From Thiobacillus sp. 0-1251 (GTDB lineage: Bacteria; Pseudomonadota; Gammaproteobacteria; Burkholderiales; Thiobacillaceae): a stretch of 64,000 bases of DNA. Of the stretch, positions 1-8,779 are shown piece after piece. The stretch is taken from positions 1-64,000 of the forward strand of contig MKWL01000011.1 in the NCBI GenBank assembly GCA_001899305.1. The letters are read 5' to 3'. How positions within the stretch are numbered: position 1 is the stretch's first letter; the number at the start of each line of letters is the position of its first letter. The notes beneath the pieces were generated by a model. That model was not told where the DNA came from. It worked only from the letters and a program-made list of their open reading frames with translations, and made no database searches. The position numbers were made by a program, and so were the translations under genes.

Positions 1-1
1 G

Positions 2-1579
2 TGGAAAGTCTGGACCAAGAGCGGCCAGATCCTCGAATACGGCAACACCGCCGATTCCCGGATCGAAGCCCAGGGCAAGACCGAAGTCATGCTGTGGAGC
101 CTGAACAAGCTCCAGGACACTGTCGGCAATTACTTGACCATCAGCTACATCGAAGACACCCCCAACGGCCAGTACTACCCGGATCGGATCGACTACACCG
201 GTAACGGCAATGCGGGCAAGACACCAGGCAACTCGGTGCGCTTCGTCTATGAGACCCGGCCGGATATCACACCGCTGTATCAGGCAGGATCGGTCAACAA
301 GACCACGGTCAGGCTTACGAATGTGCAGACGTTTGCAGGTGCGACTTTAGTCAAGGACTATCGGCTGGCGTATGAGCAGAGTGCGGCAACACAGCGGTTC
401 CAGATGACCGGCCTCACGGAGTGTGGGGGGGATGGGGTGTGCCTGGCACCTACAGTATTCGATTGGCCGCCAGTTGTTAGTGGTTTTCTCACGCAGACCT
501 GGGTGGTTCCCAACACGTGGGCCGATGCTGGCTACACGTGGGTAGGCGACTTCAATGGTGATGGCAAAACTGATATCGCCACAGCGTTAAGTGGAAATAT
601 CTATGTTCGCCTATCCACTGGCAGCGGATTTGACAACCAGACCTGGGTGGTTCCCAACACGTGGGGAGGGTCGGGTTATACCTGGGTAGGGGATTTCAAT
701 GGCGACGGTAAGACAGACATCGCTTCGGCGAATGGCGGAAATATTTATGTTCACCTATCCACTGGCAGCGGATTTGACAACCAGATTTGGGTGGTTCCCA
801 ACACGTGGGCCGATGCTGGCTACACGTGGGTAGGCGACTTCAATGGTGATGGTAAGACAGACATCGCTTCGGCGAATGGCGGCGACATCTATATGAAAAA
901 TAGCCAAGGGGTGAAGTTAATGTACCAAGTAACCACTGGCCTCAATGCCACCACCACTATTATTTACAAGCCGTTGACCGACGGCTCCGTCTACACCAAG
1001 GACACTGGTGCCGTTTACCCGTACGTTGACGTCCAGTCCCCGCTCTACGTTGTCTCGAGCGTCACCACCGGCGACGGCCTTGGCGGCAGTTTCGTCACCG
1101 ACTACACCTACGCCGGCGCCAAATCCCACCTTCTCGGCGGCGGCTTCCTCGGCTTCCGCCAGGTCAGCGTCCATGACCCCCAGGCACACATCCGTTCCAC
1201 CACCACCTACCGCCAGGATTACCCCTACCAGGGCCAGCCCGTGAGCACCCAGAAGCTCACCGACGGTGGCGTATTGCTCGGCCAGAGCTTCCTCACCTAC
1301 ACCGACCAGCTTCTCAACACCGGTCTGAGCCCCACCTGGCACCAGTCGCTGCCGACGCATACCGTCGAATCCAGCTACGAGCTCAACGGCGGCGCGCTCG
1401 TCTCCAGCGTCACCACCGACACCCAGTACGACAGCTACGGCAACCCCACTTCGATCGCCATCAACTCCGGCGGCGGCTATAGCAAGACCACCACCAACAC
1501 CTACGACAACATCACTGACGCCACCCGCTGGTTCTTGGGCCGCCTGCGCCGCAGCAGCGTCACCAGCGTCACACCTTAA
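2..1579 (+). CDS. SpvB/TcB-like FG-GAP repeat protein, C-terminal part (5' end outside window)
   Basis: The reading frame is already open at base 2, so the gene begins upstream; the first internal ATG (base 89) is not a credible start. The visible 525 residues match the region seen in SpvB/Tc-toxin B-subunit proteins. A beta-rich segment (VWTKSGQILEYG, ISYIEDTPNG) is followed by three near-identical 48-residue FG-GAP/VCBS units, each with a DFNGDGKTDIA calcium-loop motif. A TcdB-middle-like segment with YD-type motifs (YDSYGNPTS) comes last. In Tc toxins such proteins form the shell that encloses the RHS toxin. The gene stops with TAA only 11 bases before a separate RHS gene, so the two look like halves of one SpvB-RHS protein. 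Family membership is fairly sure; an effector role is inferred. Confidence 0.8.
   Translation, partial: WKVWTKSGQILEYGNTADSRIEAQGKTEVMLWSLNKLQDTVGNYLTISYIEDTPNGQYYPDRIDYTGNGNAGKTPGNSVRFVYETRPDITPLYQAGSVNKTTVRLTNVQTFAGATLVKDYRLAYEQSAATQRFQMTGLTECGGDGVCLAPTVFDWPPVVSGFLTQTWVVPNTWADAGYTWVGDFNGDGKTDIATALSGNIYVRLSTGSGFDNQTWVVPNTWGGSGYTWVGDFNGDGKTDIASANGGNIYVHLSTGSGFDNQIWVVPNTWADAGYTWVGDFNGDGKTDIASANGGDIYMKNSQGVKLMYQVTTGLNATTTIIYKPLTDGSVYTKDTGAVYPYVDVQSPLYVVSSVTTGDGLGGSFVTDYTYAGAKSHLLGGGFLGFRQVSVHDPQAHIRSTTTYRQDYPYQGQPVSTQKLTDGGVLLGQSFLTYTDQLLNTGLSPTWHQSLPTHTVESSYELNGGALVSSVTTDTQYDSYGNPTSIAINSGGGYSKTTTNTYDNITDATRWFLGRLRRSSVTSVTP
494..898 (+). repeat. Tandem 144-bp repeats encoding FG-GAP units
   Basis: Units begin at 494, 638 and 782, exactly 144 bases (48 codons) apart; the third is incomplete. 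Each starts with a Gln codon followed by the WVVPNTW motif, and ends near STGSGFDN. The DNA is almost identical between units, including third codon positions, which suggests recent duplication or gene conversion. Confidence 0.9.
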
Positions 1580-1590
1580 GGGAGAAGACC

Positions 1591-4500
1591 ATGCGCAGCC
1601 TCCTCGTCAGCCTTCTCCTGGCGCTGTCCCTCCCTGCCTGGGGCGCGAGCGCCACCCGCGTCTCGTCGTTCGACTACGACCCTAACACCGGACTCCTCGT
1701 CAAGGAAACCATCGAGCCTGACCAGCCGCAGATGCGGCTCGATACAGCCTACACCTACGATGCCTTCGGCAACCGTACCAGCGTCACCGTCAGCTCCCCG
1801 GCCACCGGCACCGCCGCCATCGCGACCCGTGCCACGACCACCACCTGGGATGCCGACGGCCAGTTCCCCCTCACTGTCGCCAATGCGCTTGGCCACACCG
1901 AAACCAAGACCTTCGATCCCCGCTTTGGCGTCGTCACCAGCCTCACCGGCCCCAACAACCTCACCACCACCTGGCAGTACGACGGCTTCGGCCGCAAGAC
2001 CCAGGAGAATCGGGCCGACGGCACGCAGACCGTCTGGACCTACGACATGTGCGACGCCGCCTGTCCCACCAACGGCGTCTATCGCATCGTCACCCAGATA
2101 TTTGGCGCCGGAACCCAGATCGCCCCGGTTTCCGTCGACTACTTCGACAGCCTCAACCGCAAATTGCACACCGCCACCCAGGGCTTCGACGGCAGCTGGA
2201 TCTACAAGGACACCGTCTACGACAACCAGGGCCGCGTACAGAAAGTATCGCGTCCCTATTTCGCCGGCCAGGCCGTGTACTGGGTCACCAGCGAATACGA
2301 CGACCTCGGCCGCGTCGTCCGGGTCTACGAACCTGACGATCCGGCCACCCCCGCGCTCCGCGTCGTCTACAACGGCCTGACGATTGCCCGCACCAACCGC
2401 AAGGGCCAGGTCACTACCGAGATCAAAAACAGCCAGGGCCAGAAGGTCAGCGTCACCGACGCCATGGGCAACCTCACCACCTACGCCTACGACCCCTTCG
2501 GCAACCTCGCCCGCACCACCGATCCGGCAGGGAACAGCATCGTCAACCTCTATGACGTGCGGGGCCGCAAGATCCAGACGACCGACCCCGACCTGGGCAC
2601 CTGGACCTACGAATACAACGTCCTCGGCGAACTGGTCAGACAGACCGACGCCAAGAACCAGGTCGCCACCATGAGCTACGACGTGCTCGGCCGGATGACC
2701 CGGCGCGTCGAGAACGGGCTGACCAGCGACTGGATCTACGACACGGCCGCCATGGGGAAAGGCAAGCTCCAGCAGGCCAAGACCAGTGCGGGCTATATCC
2801 GGACCCATTACTACGACAACTATGGCCGTCCCCAGATCACGCTTTCCAATCTGGGTGCGGGCAATCCCCTGTTCTTTAGCAGCGTCACCTACGATGCCTT
2901 CGGCCGGGCATCCCAGCAGAACTACCCCAATGGCCTGAGCACCCGGACTATCTACAATGCCTACGGCTACGTCGCCGAAGTGCGCAACGCCGCCACCAAC
3001 GCGCTCTACTGGCAACTCAACGCCATGGATGCCGAGGGCCACGCCATCCGCGAAACCACCGGCAACGGCATCGTCACCGAGCGAAGCTATGCGGCCGACA
3101 CCGGCCGCATCCAGAACATCGTCGCGAATACCGCGAGTGGCCAGCAGATCCAGGGGCAGGCCTATGTCTACGACACCATCGGCAATGTCGCGATCTACGC
3201 CGACGGCCCCGGCAACCAGCTCGAAATCCGCGGCGGCTACGATGCGATCAACCGTCTGACGCAGATCGATTCCACGATCGACGGCGTCGCCTCCAGCCAG
3301 ACGCTGGTCTACGACGCCCTGGGCAACATCACAAGCAAGACCGGCGTCGGCAATTACTACTACGGTGGCAACGCCAACTGCATCAACAGCAACGTCGGCC
3401 GCCACGCCGTCTGTAGGGCCGGGAACAACGCCTATTCGTACGATGCCAACGGCAACCTCACCGGCGGTGCCGGGCGTTCCGTCACCTGGACCGCCTGGAA
3501 CATGCCCGCCAGCCTGACCCAATCCGGACAGACCCAGAGCTGGCTCTATACGCCCGAGCACGACCGCTACAAGATGGTCGCATCCGGCCGCACGACCTGG
3601 TACCTGAACCCCAGCGTGCATCAGGGTGGGCACTACGAACGGACCCTGTACACCAGCGGCACTGTCGAGCACCGCGTCACCCTGTACGGCGGCGGCCGTG
3701 CCATCGGCGAAGTGCTCACCTTCGAGGTCACGAGCGGCACCGCGCCGGCCGCCCAGACAAGATACTTCCACAGCGACACCCAGGGGTCGATCACCGCGGT
3801 CACCGACAGCGCAGGCGTCGTGCTGACCCGTTTCCGCTATGACGCCTGGGGCAAGCAGACCCTGACCTACGGCAACAACACGGGGATCAACGCCACTCGC
3901 CAGGGGCATACGGCGCATGAAATGCTGGACGGCGGGCTGACGCATATGAACGGGCGGCTGTACGACCCGGTGCTCTCCCGCTTCGTCAGCGCGGATCCGA
4001 CGGTCGACAATCCGTTCGATCTGCAGAGCCTGAACCGATACAGCTACGTGAACAACAATCCGATGGGGTTCACGGATCCAACAGGGTATTTCAAGATCTT
4101 CGGAATGAAGTGGTCGAGCTTCAGGGATAAAGTGGTGAAGCCAATTGCCCAAATTGCGATTTGTACCGTCACGGGTCCGGGAGGGTGTGCGGCATCGGCA
4201 TCGGCTTTTGCTCTTGCCAATGGCGCGACTCCCGGTCAAGCATTACGGGCGGGAATGATTAATTTCCTAACTTCACAAGCTTTCCAACTTGCGGGCGACA
4301 CGTTTCCCAGTGGTTGGAAAAACGTAGCGGCGCATGCGGCGGTTGGGTGTGTTTCTGCGTCAGCGGGCGGTGGCCAGTGTGATCAAGGCGCGGTTTCTGG
4401 TGCAGCAGGGTCATTGTGGACAAACTATGGTCCAAATCTCGGCAGCCTGACAGCTAATGTGGTGGCGCATGCTGTAGTTGGCGGAACAGCCAGTGTGCTG

Positions 4501-5013
4501 GGTGGCGGGAAGTTTGAGAATGGGGCAATGACGGGGGCGTTTGGATATCTATTTAACTGTCTTGCGCATGAAGCATGTGCTCAGAACATGACTCGTGACA
4601 CACGTGGTGGTTATTTAGAGCAACGGTGTGTGAACGGGCAATGCTACACGGTTCGCTTAAGTACCCTGTGCGGCACAATGTCGTGTCAGCAAGAGAATAT
4701 TAATGTGGATTGGGTCGATTCCGGCTCCGCAGCTTATGCCAAGGCACTGAATATCAAGATGACCCAGGATGTTGGCACGGCGGCAACAGCAGTGGGGATG
4801 GTCAGTCCGGTCGGCCCCATTGGAACGGTAGCAGGTTATGTAGGCTTGGCATCCACGGGGGCTGAATTTGCGATGACGAGAAATATGGATGTTCTGGTTC
4901 CCCCGTTTGTTGGTGCACGGGTTACGAACTGGCTATCACGTGCCGGCTTGGGGGAGGCATGGGCTAGGCGTGTAGGCGATGGCATTAGCTGGATATTGGG
5001 GGAGAGTAAATGA
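1591..5013 (+). CDS. RHS repeat protein with variable toxin-like C-terminus
   Basis: This 1140-residue protein has its own signal peptide (hydrophobic residues 3-18, then GASA). Many YD repeats follow (YTYDAFGNRTS, YDPFGNLARTTD, YDVLGRMTRR). The RHS-associated core lies near residues 770-830 (YDPVLSRFVSADP, NRYSYVNNNPMGFTDPTGY) and marks the start of the variable tip. The roughly 300-residue tip is Ala/Gly-rich with an AAHAAVGC motif of the kind found in pretoxin segments, and its base composition is visibly less GC-rich than the RHS core. I do not recognise a catalytic domain in it. The ATG follows a GGGAGAAG ribosome binding site. The stop overlaps the next start as ATGA, the usual layout of a polymorphic toxin and its immunity gene. 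RHS identity is certain; toxin activity is inferred. Confidence 0.88.
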   Translation: MRSLLVSLLLALSLPAWGASATRVSSFDYDPNTGLLVKETIEPDQPQMRLDTAYTYDAFGNRTSVTVSSPATGTAAIATRATTTTWDADGQFPLTVANALGHTETKTFDPRFGVVTSLTGPNNLTTTWQYDGFGRKTQENRADGTQTVWTYDMCDAACPTNGVYRIVTQIFGAGTQIAPVSVDYFDSLNRKLHTATQGFDGSWIYKDTVYDNQGRVQKVSRPYFAGQAVYWVTSEYDDLGRVVRVYEPDDPATPALRVVYNGLTIARTNRKGQVTTEIKNSQGQKVSVTDAMGNLTTYAYDPFGNLARTTDPAGNSIVNLYDVRGRKIQTTDPDLGTWTYEYNVLGELVRQTDAKNQVATMSYDVLGRMTRRVENGLTSDWIYDTAAMGKGKLQQAKTSAGYIRTHYYDNYGRPQITLSNLGAGNPLFFSSVTYDAFGRASQQNYPNGLSTRTIYNAYGYVAEVRNAATNALYWQLNAMDAEGHAIRETTGNGIVTERSYAADTGRIQNIVANTASGQQIQGQAYVYDTIGNVAIYADGPGNQLEIRGGYDAINRLTQIDSTIDGVASSQTLVYDALGNITSKTGVGNYYYGGNANCINSNVGRHAVCRAGNNAYSYDANGNLTGGAGRSVTWTAWNMPASLTQSGQTQSWLYTPEHDRYKMVASGRTTWYLNPSVHQGGHYERTLYTSGTVEHRVTLYGGGRAIGEVLTFEVTSGTAPAAQTRYFHSDTQGSITAVTDSAGVVLTRFRYDAWGKQTLTYGNNTGINATRQGHTAHEMLDGGLTHMNGRLYDPVLSRFVSADPTVDNPFDLQSLNRYSYVNNNPMGFTDPTGYFKIFGMKWSSFRDKVVKPIAQIAICTVTGPGGCAASASAFALANGATPGQALRAGMINFLTSQAFQLAGDTFPSGWKNVAAHAAVGCVSASAGGGQCDQGAVSGAAGSLWTNYGPNLGSLTANVVAHAVVGGTASVLGGGKFENGAMTGAFGYLFNCLAHEACAQNMTRDTRGGYLEQRCVNGQCYTVRLSTLCGTMSCQQENINVDWVDSGSAAYAKALNIKMTQDVGTAATAVGMVSPVGPIGTVAGYVGLASTGAEFAMTRNMDVLVPPFVGARVTNWLSRAGLGEAWARRVGDGISWILGESK

Positions 5014-5300
5014 GAGGCTCCCTAATAATACCTACAGCATTAATTGCATTTGTAGGACTGTTATTGATATACATCTTATGGACGGGACAGTTCCGAGATG
5101 CATGGATTCTGGGTAGCTTCTTTATGGTGGCTTGGGGAACGCACCTCATTATTGCTTACGTTCGTGGCACAACGATGTGGACAGGTCCATTGCCTGCGCA
5201 TAACACCGACGATGTCCGCTACATTCGGCTAGGCATCATGCTGCTTGGAATTGTGTTCTGCCTTTATTTCAGCATTCAAATAATTTCACTATCACTTTGA
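5010..5300 (+). CDS. Small membrane protein, candidate immunity to the RHS tip
   Basis: This 96-residue protein has three predicted membrane segments (about residues 5-24, 31-51 and 72-93) and little soluble sequence. Its ATG overlaps the RHS stop codon by four bases, so it is probably translated by coupling. Base composition is low in GC, like the RHS tip and unlike the flanking genes. No family is recognised. Position, size and composition fit an immunity protein protecting the inner membrane or periplasm, but that role is inferred from context only. Confidence 0.6.
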   Translation: MRGSLIIPTALIAFVGLLLIYILWTGQFRDAWILGSFFMVAWGTHLIIAYVRGTTMWTGPLPAHNTDDVRYIRLGIMLLGIVFCLYFSIQIISLSL

Positions 5301-5399
5301 ATCATTGTTCCCGTTGTATTCATGTTTCGGCTACAGGATTCCGCATAGACGGGCGTTCCTATTAAATCATACCCAACTATATAGTCTGTTCCACCTGAA

Positions 5400-5590
5400 G
5401 CAAACGTCGATGCCAATAGGCGAGAAGCAGCGGCGGCCAGCTTCCATATGAATGGTTCGGGATAGTTCTACGACAAGGTTCGAAATGACGCGGACTGGGA
5501 GCAAATAGTTTGGATCAGAGTATGAGAGCTTCGGAAACCTCAACCACCGGGCAACGGGCGCAGCGTTCGGCTATTCGGAAGATACTTTCT
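5400..5590 (+). pseudogene. Decayed toxin-tip fragment resembling polymorphic toxin type 44
   Basis: Reading from 5400 gives ANVDANRREAAAASFH, an in-frame TAG at 5463, then FYDKVRNDADWEQ. After a +1 frameshift, the frame at 5521 reads YESFGNLNHRATGAAFGYSE. The pattern (V-D-A-N, F-Y-x-x-V-R-N, D-W-x-x-x-Q, Y-E-x-F-G-N-x-N-x-x-A-T-G) is what I know from Ntox44 tips of RHS/WapA-type toxins. The sequence then loses the match before the end of the domain. It is probably an orphan tip displaced when the present RHS C-terminus was acquired. The assignment rests on motif memory, not on a search. No gene is seen at 5301-5399, although the minus strand is open there for about 45 codons. Confidence 0.5.
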
Positions 5591-5933
5591 GCCCCCCATT
5601 TCTTCTGTTGCCGTCACCAATCAAAGAGGCTCGCATGCAACACGTACTCATCTTCCGAATGATCTTCGCTGGAGGCCGCATGGCGATTCTTCGAGTCAGC
5701 GGAACTGGTTGAAATCAGAAGGCAAGCCGGCGTCAAGGCGCCCGGGTTCCTGTCTCTGCATGAGATCGAACCGGGTGTACTGTAGCCATCGTCATGCGGC
5801 GAATGCCTTGCCGAGCGCGAAGCAAGCTCGCTAACATGAGGGCCTGTGGGGGCTGGTGCAGCCCCGGAAGCGCTCCATTCCAAATCCTGGCCACGCAACA
5901 CGTACGTGACCGCAACCGATACGGACAAGGAAC
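5591..5933 (+). other. Gap without a recognisable gene
   Basis: No convincing coding sequence is seen between the toxin fragment and the VIT family gene. The short open frames on both strands lack family motifs. The last bases hold the AAGGA ribosome binding site of the next gene. A promoter for that gene is expected here but none is obvious. Confidence 0.5.
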
Positions 5934-6629
5934 ATGCCGCAACGTCACAGGGAACATCACCGCACTGACCGTATCGGCTGGCTGCGCGCAGCGGTGCTGG
6001 GGGCGAATGACGGCATTGTTTCCACGGCCAGCCTGATCCTCGGCGTCGCGTCGGCACAGGGCGGCCACAGCAGCGTGCTCGTCGCCGGCCTTGCCGGCCT
6101 GGTCGCGGGTGCCATGTCGATGGCGGCCGGCGAATATGTTTCCGTGCATTCCCAGGCGGATACCGAGCAGGCCGACCTCGAACGCGAGCGACAGGAACTG
6201 AAGACGAACGATCCGGGCGAACACCGGGAACTGGCGGCAATCTATGTCAAGCGGGGACTCGATCCGGCGTTGGCGAAGCAGGTCGCCGATCAGCTCATGG
6301 CGCACGACGCGCTCGGCGCCCATGCGCGCGACGAACTCGGCATCTCCGAGGCGCTGACGGCCCGGCCGATCCAGGCGGCATTTTCTTCGGCTGCCAGCTT
6401 TTCCTTCGGCGCAGCCATGCCGCTGCTGGTCACGGTATTTGCGCCGGAAGCGAGCCTGATCCCGCTCGTCTCGGCAAGCTCGCTCATCTTCCTGGCGCTT
6501 CTGGGCGGCGTGGCGGCCCGCGCCGGCGGTTCACGGGTGGCGCTGGGCGCCCTGCGCGTCACGTTCTGGGGCGCGTTGGCCATGGGCGTGACGGCCGGCG
6601 TCGGGGCCTTGTTTGGCACGCTGGCTTGA
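5934..6629 (+). CDS. VIT1/CCC1 family iron/manganese transporter
   Basis: A 231-residue protein of the VIT1/CCC1 family, which moves Fe2+ or Mn2+ across membranes. The N-terminal membrane segment carries the family motif GANDGIVSTASL (about residues 23-34). A second segment ends in MSMAAGEYVSVHSQAD (about 61-76), and the acidic helical hairpin that follows (ERERQELKTNDPGEHREL) is the cytoplasmic metal-binding region in VIT1. Three more membrane segments fill the C-terminus. The length is typical. The ATG at 5934 has an AAGGA site 4 bases upstream. The gene stands alone. The metal specificity cannot be read from the sequence. Confidence 0.88.
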   Translation: MPQRHREHHRTDRIGWLRAAVLGANDGIVSTASLILGVASAQGGHSSVLVAGLAGLVAGAMSMAAGEYVSVHSQADTEQADLERERQELKTNDPGEHRELAAIYVKRGLDPALAKQVADQLMAHDALGAHARDELGISEALTARPIQAAFSSAASFSFGAAMPLLVTVFAPEASLIPLVSASSLIFLALLGGVAARAGGSRVALGALRVTFWGALAMGVTAGVGALFGTLA

Positions 6630-6677
6630 TCGGCCGCATAGCGGGTCCTGGATAACGCCTCGTGCTTTCTGGAGAAA

Positions 6678-7106
6678 ATGCCCATGCAACCGCGTGTCAC
6701 CCTGATCACCCTTGGCGTGGACGACCTCGACCGCGCGGTGAAATTCTATGCCGAAGGCATGGGCCTCAAGACCGAAGGCATCGTGGGGCGGGAATTTGCT
6801 TTCGGTGCCGTCGCATTCTTCGAACTCCAGGGCGGCCTGAAGCTGGCGCTGTGGCCCCGGGCAAGCCTCGCCCATGACACCGGCCTGCCCCCAGGCGCGC
6901 CCAATGCCACCGACATCTCGCTTGCCCATAACGTCGCGTCCAGGGCCGACGTCGATGCGGTGATGGCCGAAGCCGCCGCCGCAGGCGCCCGCATCGTCAA
7001 GCCTGCCCACGATACCTTCTGGGGCGGATACGCAGGCTACTTCCTGGATCCGGACCAGCATCTCTGGGAAGTGGCCTGGAATCCCCAGTGGGCCCTGGAT
7101 GCGTGA
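6678..7106 (+). CDS. VOC family (glyoxalase/bleomycin resistance-like) protein
   Basis: This 142-residue protein is a single vicinal-oxygen-chelate unit with two beta-alpha-beta-beta-beta modules. ITLGVDDLDRAVKFYAEGMG (residues 10-29) is the classic first strand and helix. GGYAGYFLDPDQHLWEVAWN (near 114-133) carries the C-terminal Glu that usually ligates metal. Members include glyoxalases, dioxygenases and drug-binding proteins; nothing here singles out a substrate. The start follows CTGGAGAA. The gene is 48 bases after the VIT gene and could share its transcript. Confidence 0.85.
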   Translation: MPMQPRVTLITLGVDDLDRAVKFYAEGMGLKTEGIVGREFAFGAVAFFELQGGLKLALWPRASLAHDTGLPPGAPNATDISLAHNVASRADVDAVMAEAAAAGARIVKPAHDTFWGGYAGYFLDPDQHLWEVAWNPQWALDA

Positions 7107-7247
7107 CGCCTGCCCATATCGCTCCCAGAACAACCGAGGTTTCCATAAAACAACCCTCCAGCGAAGGGCTTGGAGGCAACGCTGAAGGCGGATACTCTGT
7201 CGCCCAACGTCGCCCGGTCTCCTGATGGCGATCGAAAGAAGCCAACC

Positions 7248-8120
7248 ATGTCCCATACCCGTACCATCACCCTGACGTCGCTCGCCATGCTGGCCTTTGC
7301 GGGCAATTCCCTGTTCTGCCGGATTGCCCTCAAGCACACCAGCATCGACCCGGCCAGCTTCACGACCCTCCGGCTGGCCTCCGGCGCGCTGACACTCTGG
7401 CTGCTGGTGAAGGCCAGACAAGGCACCACGGCCGGGCGCGGCAACTGGCTATCCGCGCTGGCGCTGTTTGCCTATGCGGCGGGCTTTTCCTTTGCCTATG
7501 TGAGCCTGCCAGCGGCAACGGGTGCGCTGCTGCTGTTTGGCGTCGTCCAGGCGACGATGATCGGCCATGGCATGTGGACGGGCGAACGTCTGGGACGCAT
7601 GCAGCTTGCCGGCTTCGTCCTCGCTTTCGGGGGACTGGTCGGCCTCCTGCTCCCGGGCCTCTCGGCACCGCCGCTGCTGGGCTCGGTATTCATGCTGGGT
7701 GCAGGGATTGCCTGGGGCATCTATTCCCTGCGCGGGAAAGGCGCAGGAAACCCCATCCGGGTCACGGCGGGCAATTTCCTGCGCGCAACACCCATTGCAG
7801 CCGCATTGAGCCTGGTCATGATGCGCGGCACGCCGCTGGATTACGCCGGAATCGGGTATGCGATCCTGTCGGGTGCGCTGGCGTCGGGGATGGGCTATGC
7901 CATCTGGTACATGGTCCTGCCGGCACTGAAGGCCACCCAGGCTTCGATCGTGCAACTCAGCGTCCCCGTGATTACCGCGCTGGGCGGCATCCTGTTTCTG
8001 GGCGAGTCACTCACCCTGCGGCTGACCCTGGCGTCCGCCGCCATTCTCGGCGGGATTGCGCTGGTCATTCTCGAAAAGCCGGCCGTACGCCCGCATGCGA
8101 TCACGGCAAGCCGGCCGTAG
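7248..8120 (+). CDS. EamA/DMT family inner-membrane transporter
   Basis: A 290-residue drug/metabolite transporter with about ten membrane segments built from two EamA repeats. The first repeat begins at LTSLAMLAFAGNSLFCR and includes TTLRLASGALTLWLL. The second begins at GSVFMLGAGIAWGIYSLRGK and includes QLSVPVITALGGILFLGES, the typical final motif. Family members export amino acids, nucleosides or other small metabolites. An open frame extends further upstream, but the ATG at 7248 gives a protein beginning right before the first membrane helix, as is usual. The substrate is unknown. Confidence 0.87.
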   Translation: MSHTRTITLTSLAMLAFAGNSLFCRIALKHTSIDPASFTTLRLASGALTLWLLVKARQGTTAGRGNWLSALALFAYAAGFSFAYVSLPAATGALLLFGVVQATMIGHGMWTGERLGRMQLAGFVLAFGGLVGLLLPGLSAPPLLGSVFMLGAGIAWGIYSLRGKGAGNPIRVTAGNFLRATPIAAALSLVMMRGTPLDYAGIGYAILSGALASGMGYAIWYMVLPALKATQASIVQLSVPVITALGGILFLGESLTLRLTLASAAILGGIALVILEKPAVRPHAITASRP

Positions 8121-8146
8121 ACGACAGCGCCAGCCTCGCCCCCTCA

Positions 8147-8623
8147 ATGCACCTGATCCGCCCGCTTCTTCTCTTTCTTGGGCTCGCTGTCATCTCGATC
8201 GGCGGATGTGCATCGCTATCCCATTCTGTCGTCCCGCTCGACGTCCCCATGACCGACGACACGACCCAGGTGGCCGTGCTGAGCGACCATTCTCGGCACC
8301 CCGTGCTGTTGCGAGGCGTCGACCTGAAACCCGTGTCCGCGGCCCGCATCCCGCATGCTTTCCGGGACACGATTTACCTGTTGTCGCCAGGCCCGCATGT
8401 CCTGTGGGTAAGCAGCGTGCCCTACGGACATCCCCTCCTGCCCCAGACTGTCCGCTGCTATGTCCTGAGCGCACATTTCGAACGAGGCGCGCGTTATGTC
8501 CTCGAAGAGGATCCCGACAACGCACGCGTTCGGATGCTGCGGGAGGGATCGGCGTTGCCGGCAGCATCCGGCCAACGGGTGGACAAGACGCCCGTATTCC
8601 TGAGGGATTGCAGATGGCAGTAA
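8147..8623 (+). CDS. Predicted lipoprotein of unknown function
   Basis: This 158-residue protein opens with a lipoprotein signal (MHLIRPLLLFLGLAVISIGG followed by the lipid-accepting Cys at residue 21, in the context GGCASL). The mature part is mostly beta and carries two Cys residues. I do not recognise the family; the segment PGPHVLWVSSVPYG recalls beta-sandwich proteins in which a small hydrophobic prosequence precedes a PEGA-like domain. It starts 26 bases after the EamA stop and may be cotranscribed. It probably sits in the outer membrane facing the periplasm. Confidence 0.65.
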   Translation: MHLIRPLLLFLGLAVISIGGCASLSHSVVPLDVPMTDDTTQVAVLSDHSRHPVLLRGVDLKPVSAARIPHAFRDTIYLLSPGPHVLWVSSVPYGHPLLPQTVRCYVLSAHFERGARYVLEEDPDNARVRMLREGSALPAASGQRVDKTPVFLRDCRWQ

Positions 8624-8779
8624 GACCCGGTACAGGACGCGGGAATGGCCGGATCCAGGCCGCGACAATGCGCACTTGCCAAGGATGGAACATGGCCTAC
8701 GCTTCCAGATGATCCGCGGTGGGCATCCCGCTCGTCGGCCGCGGGCGTTCACCCTACATTCCCCCAGAAGGAGTCCGAC

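Noticed and set aside
1576..4239. Minus-strand 887-codon open frame opposite the RHS gene
   Set aside because: Antisense shadow of a GC-rich repetitive coding region; the plus frame has clear YD repeats and RHS core.
5301..5535. Minus-strand frame open through the 5300-5440 gap (product containing GGTDYIVGYDLIGTPVYAES)
   Set aside because: Looks protein-like but has no start with ribosome binding site and overlaps the better-supported decayed toxin tip; could not decide, so not annotated.
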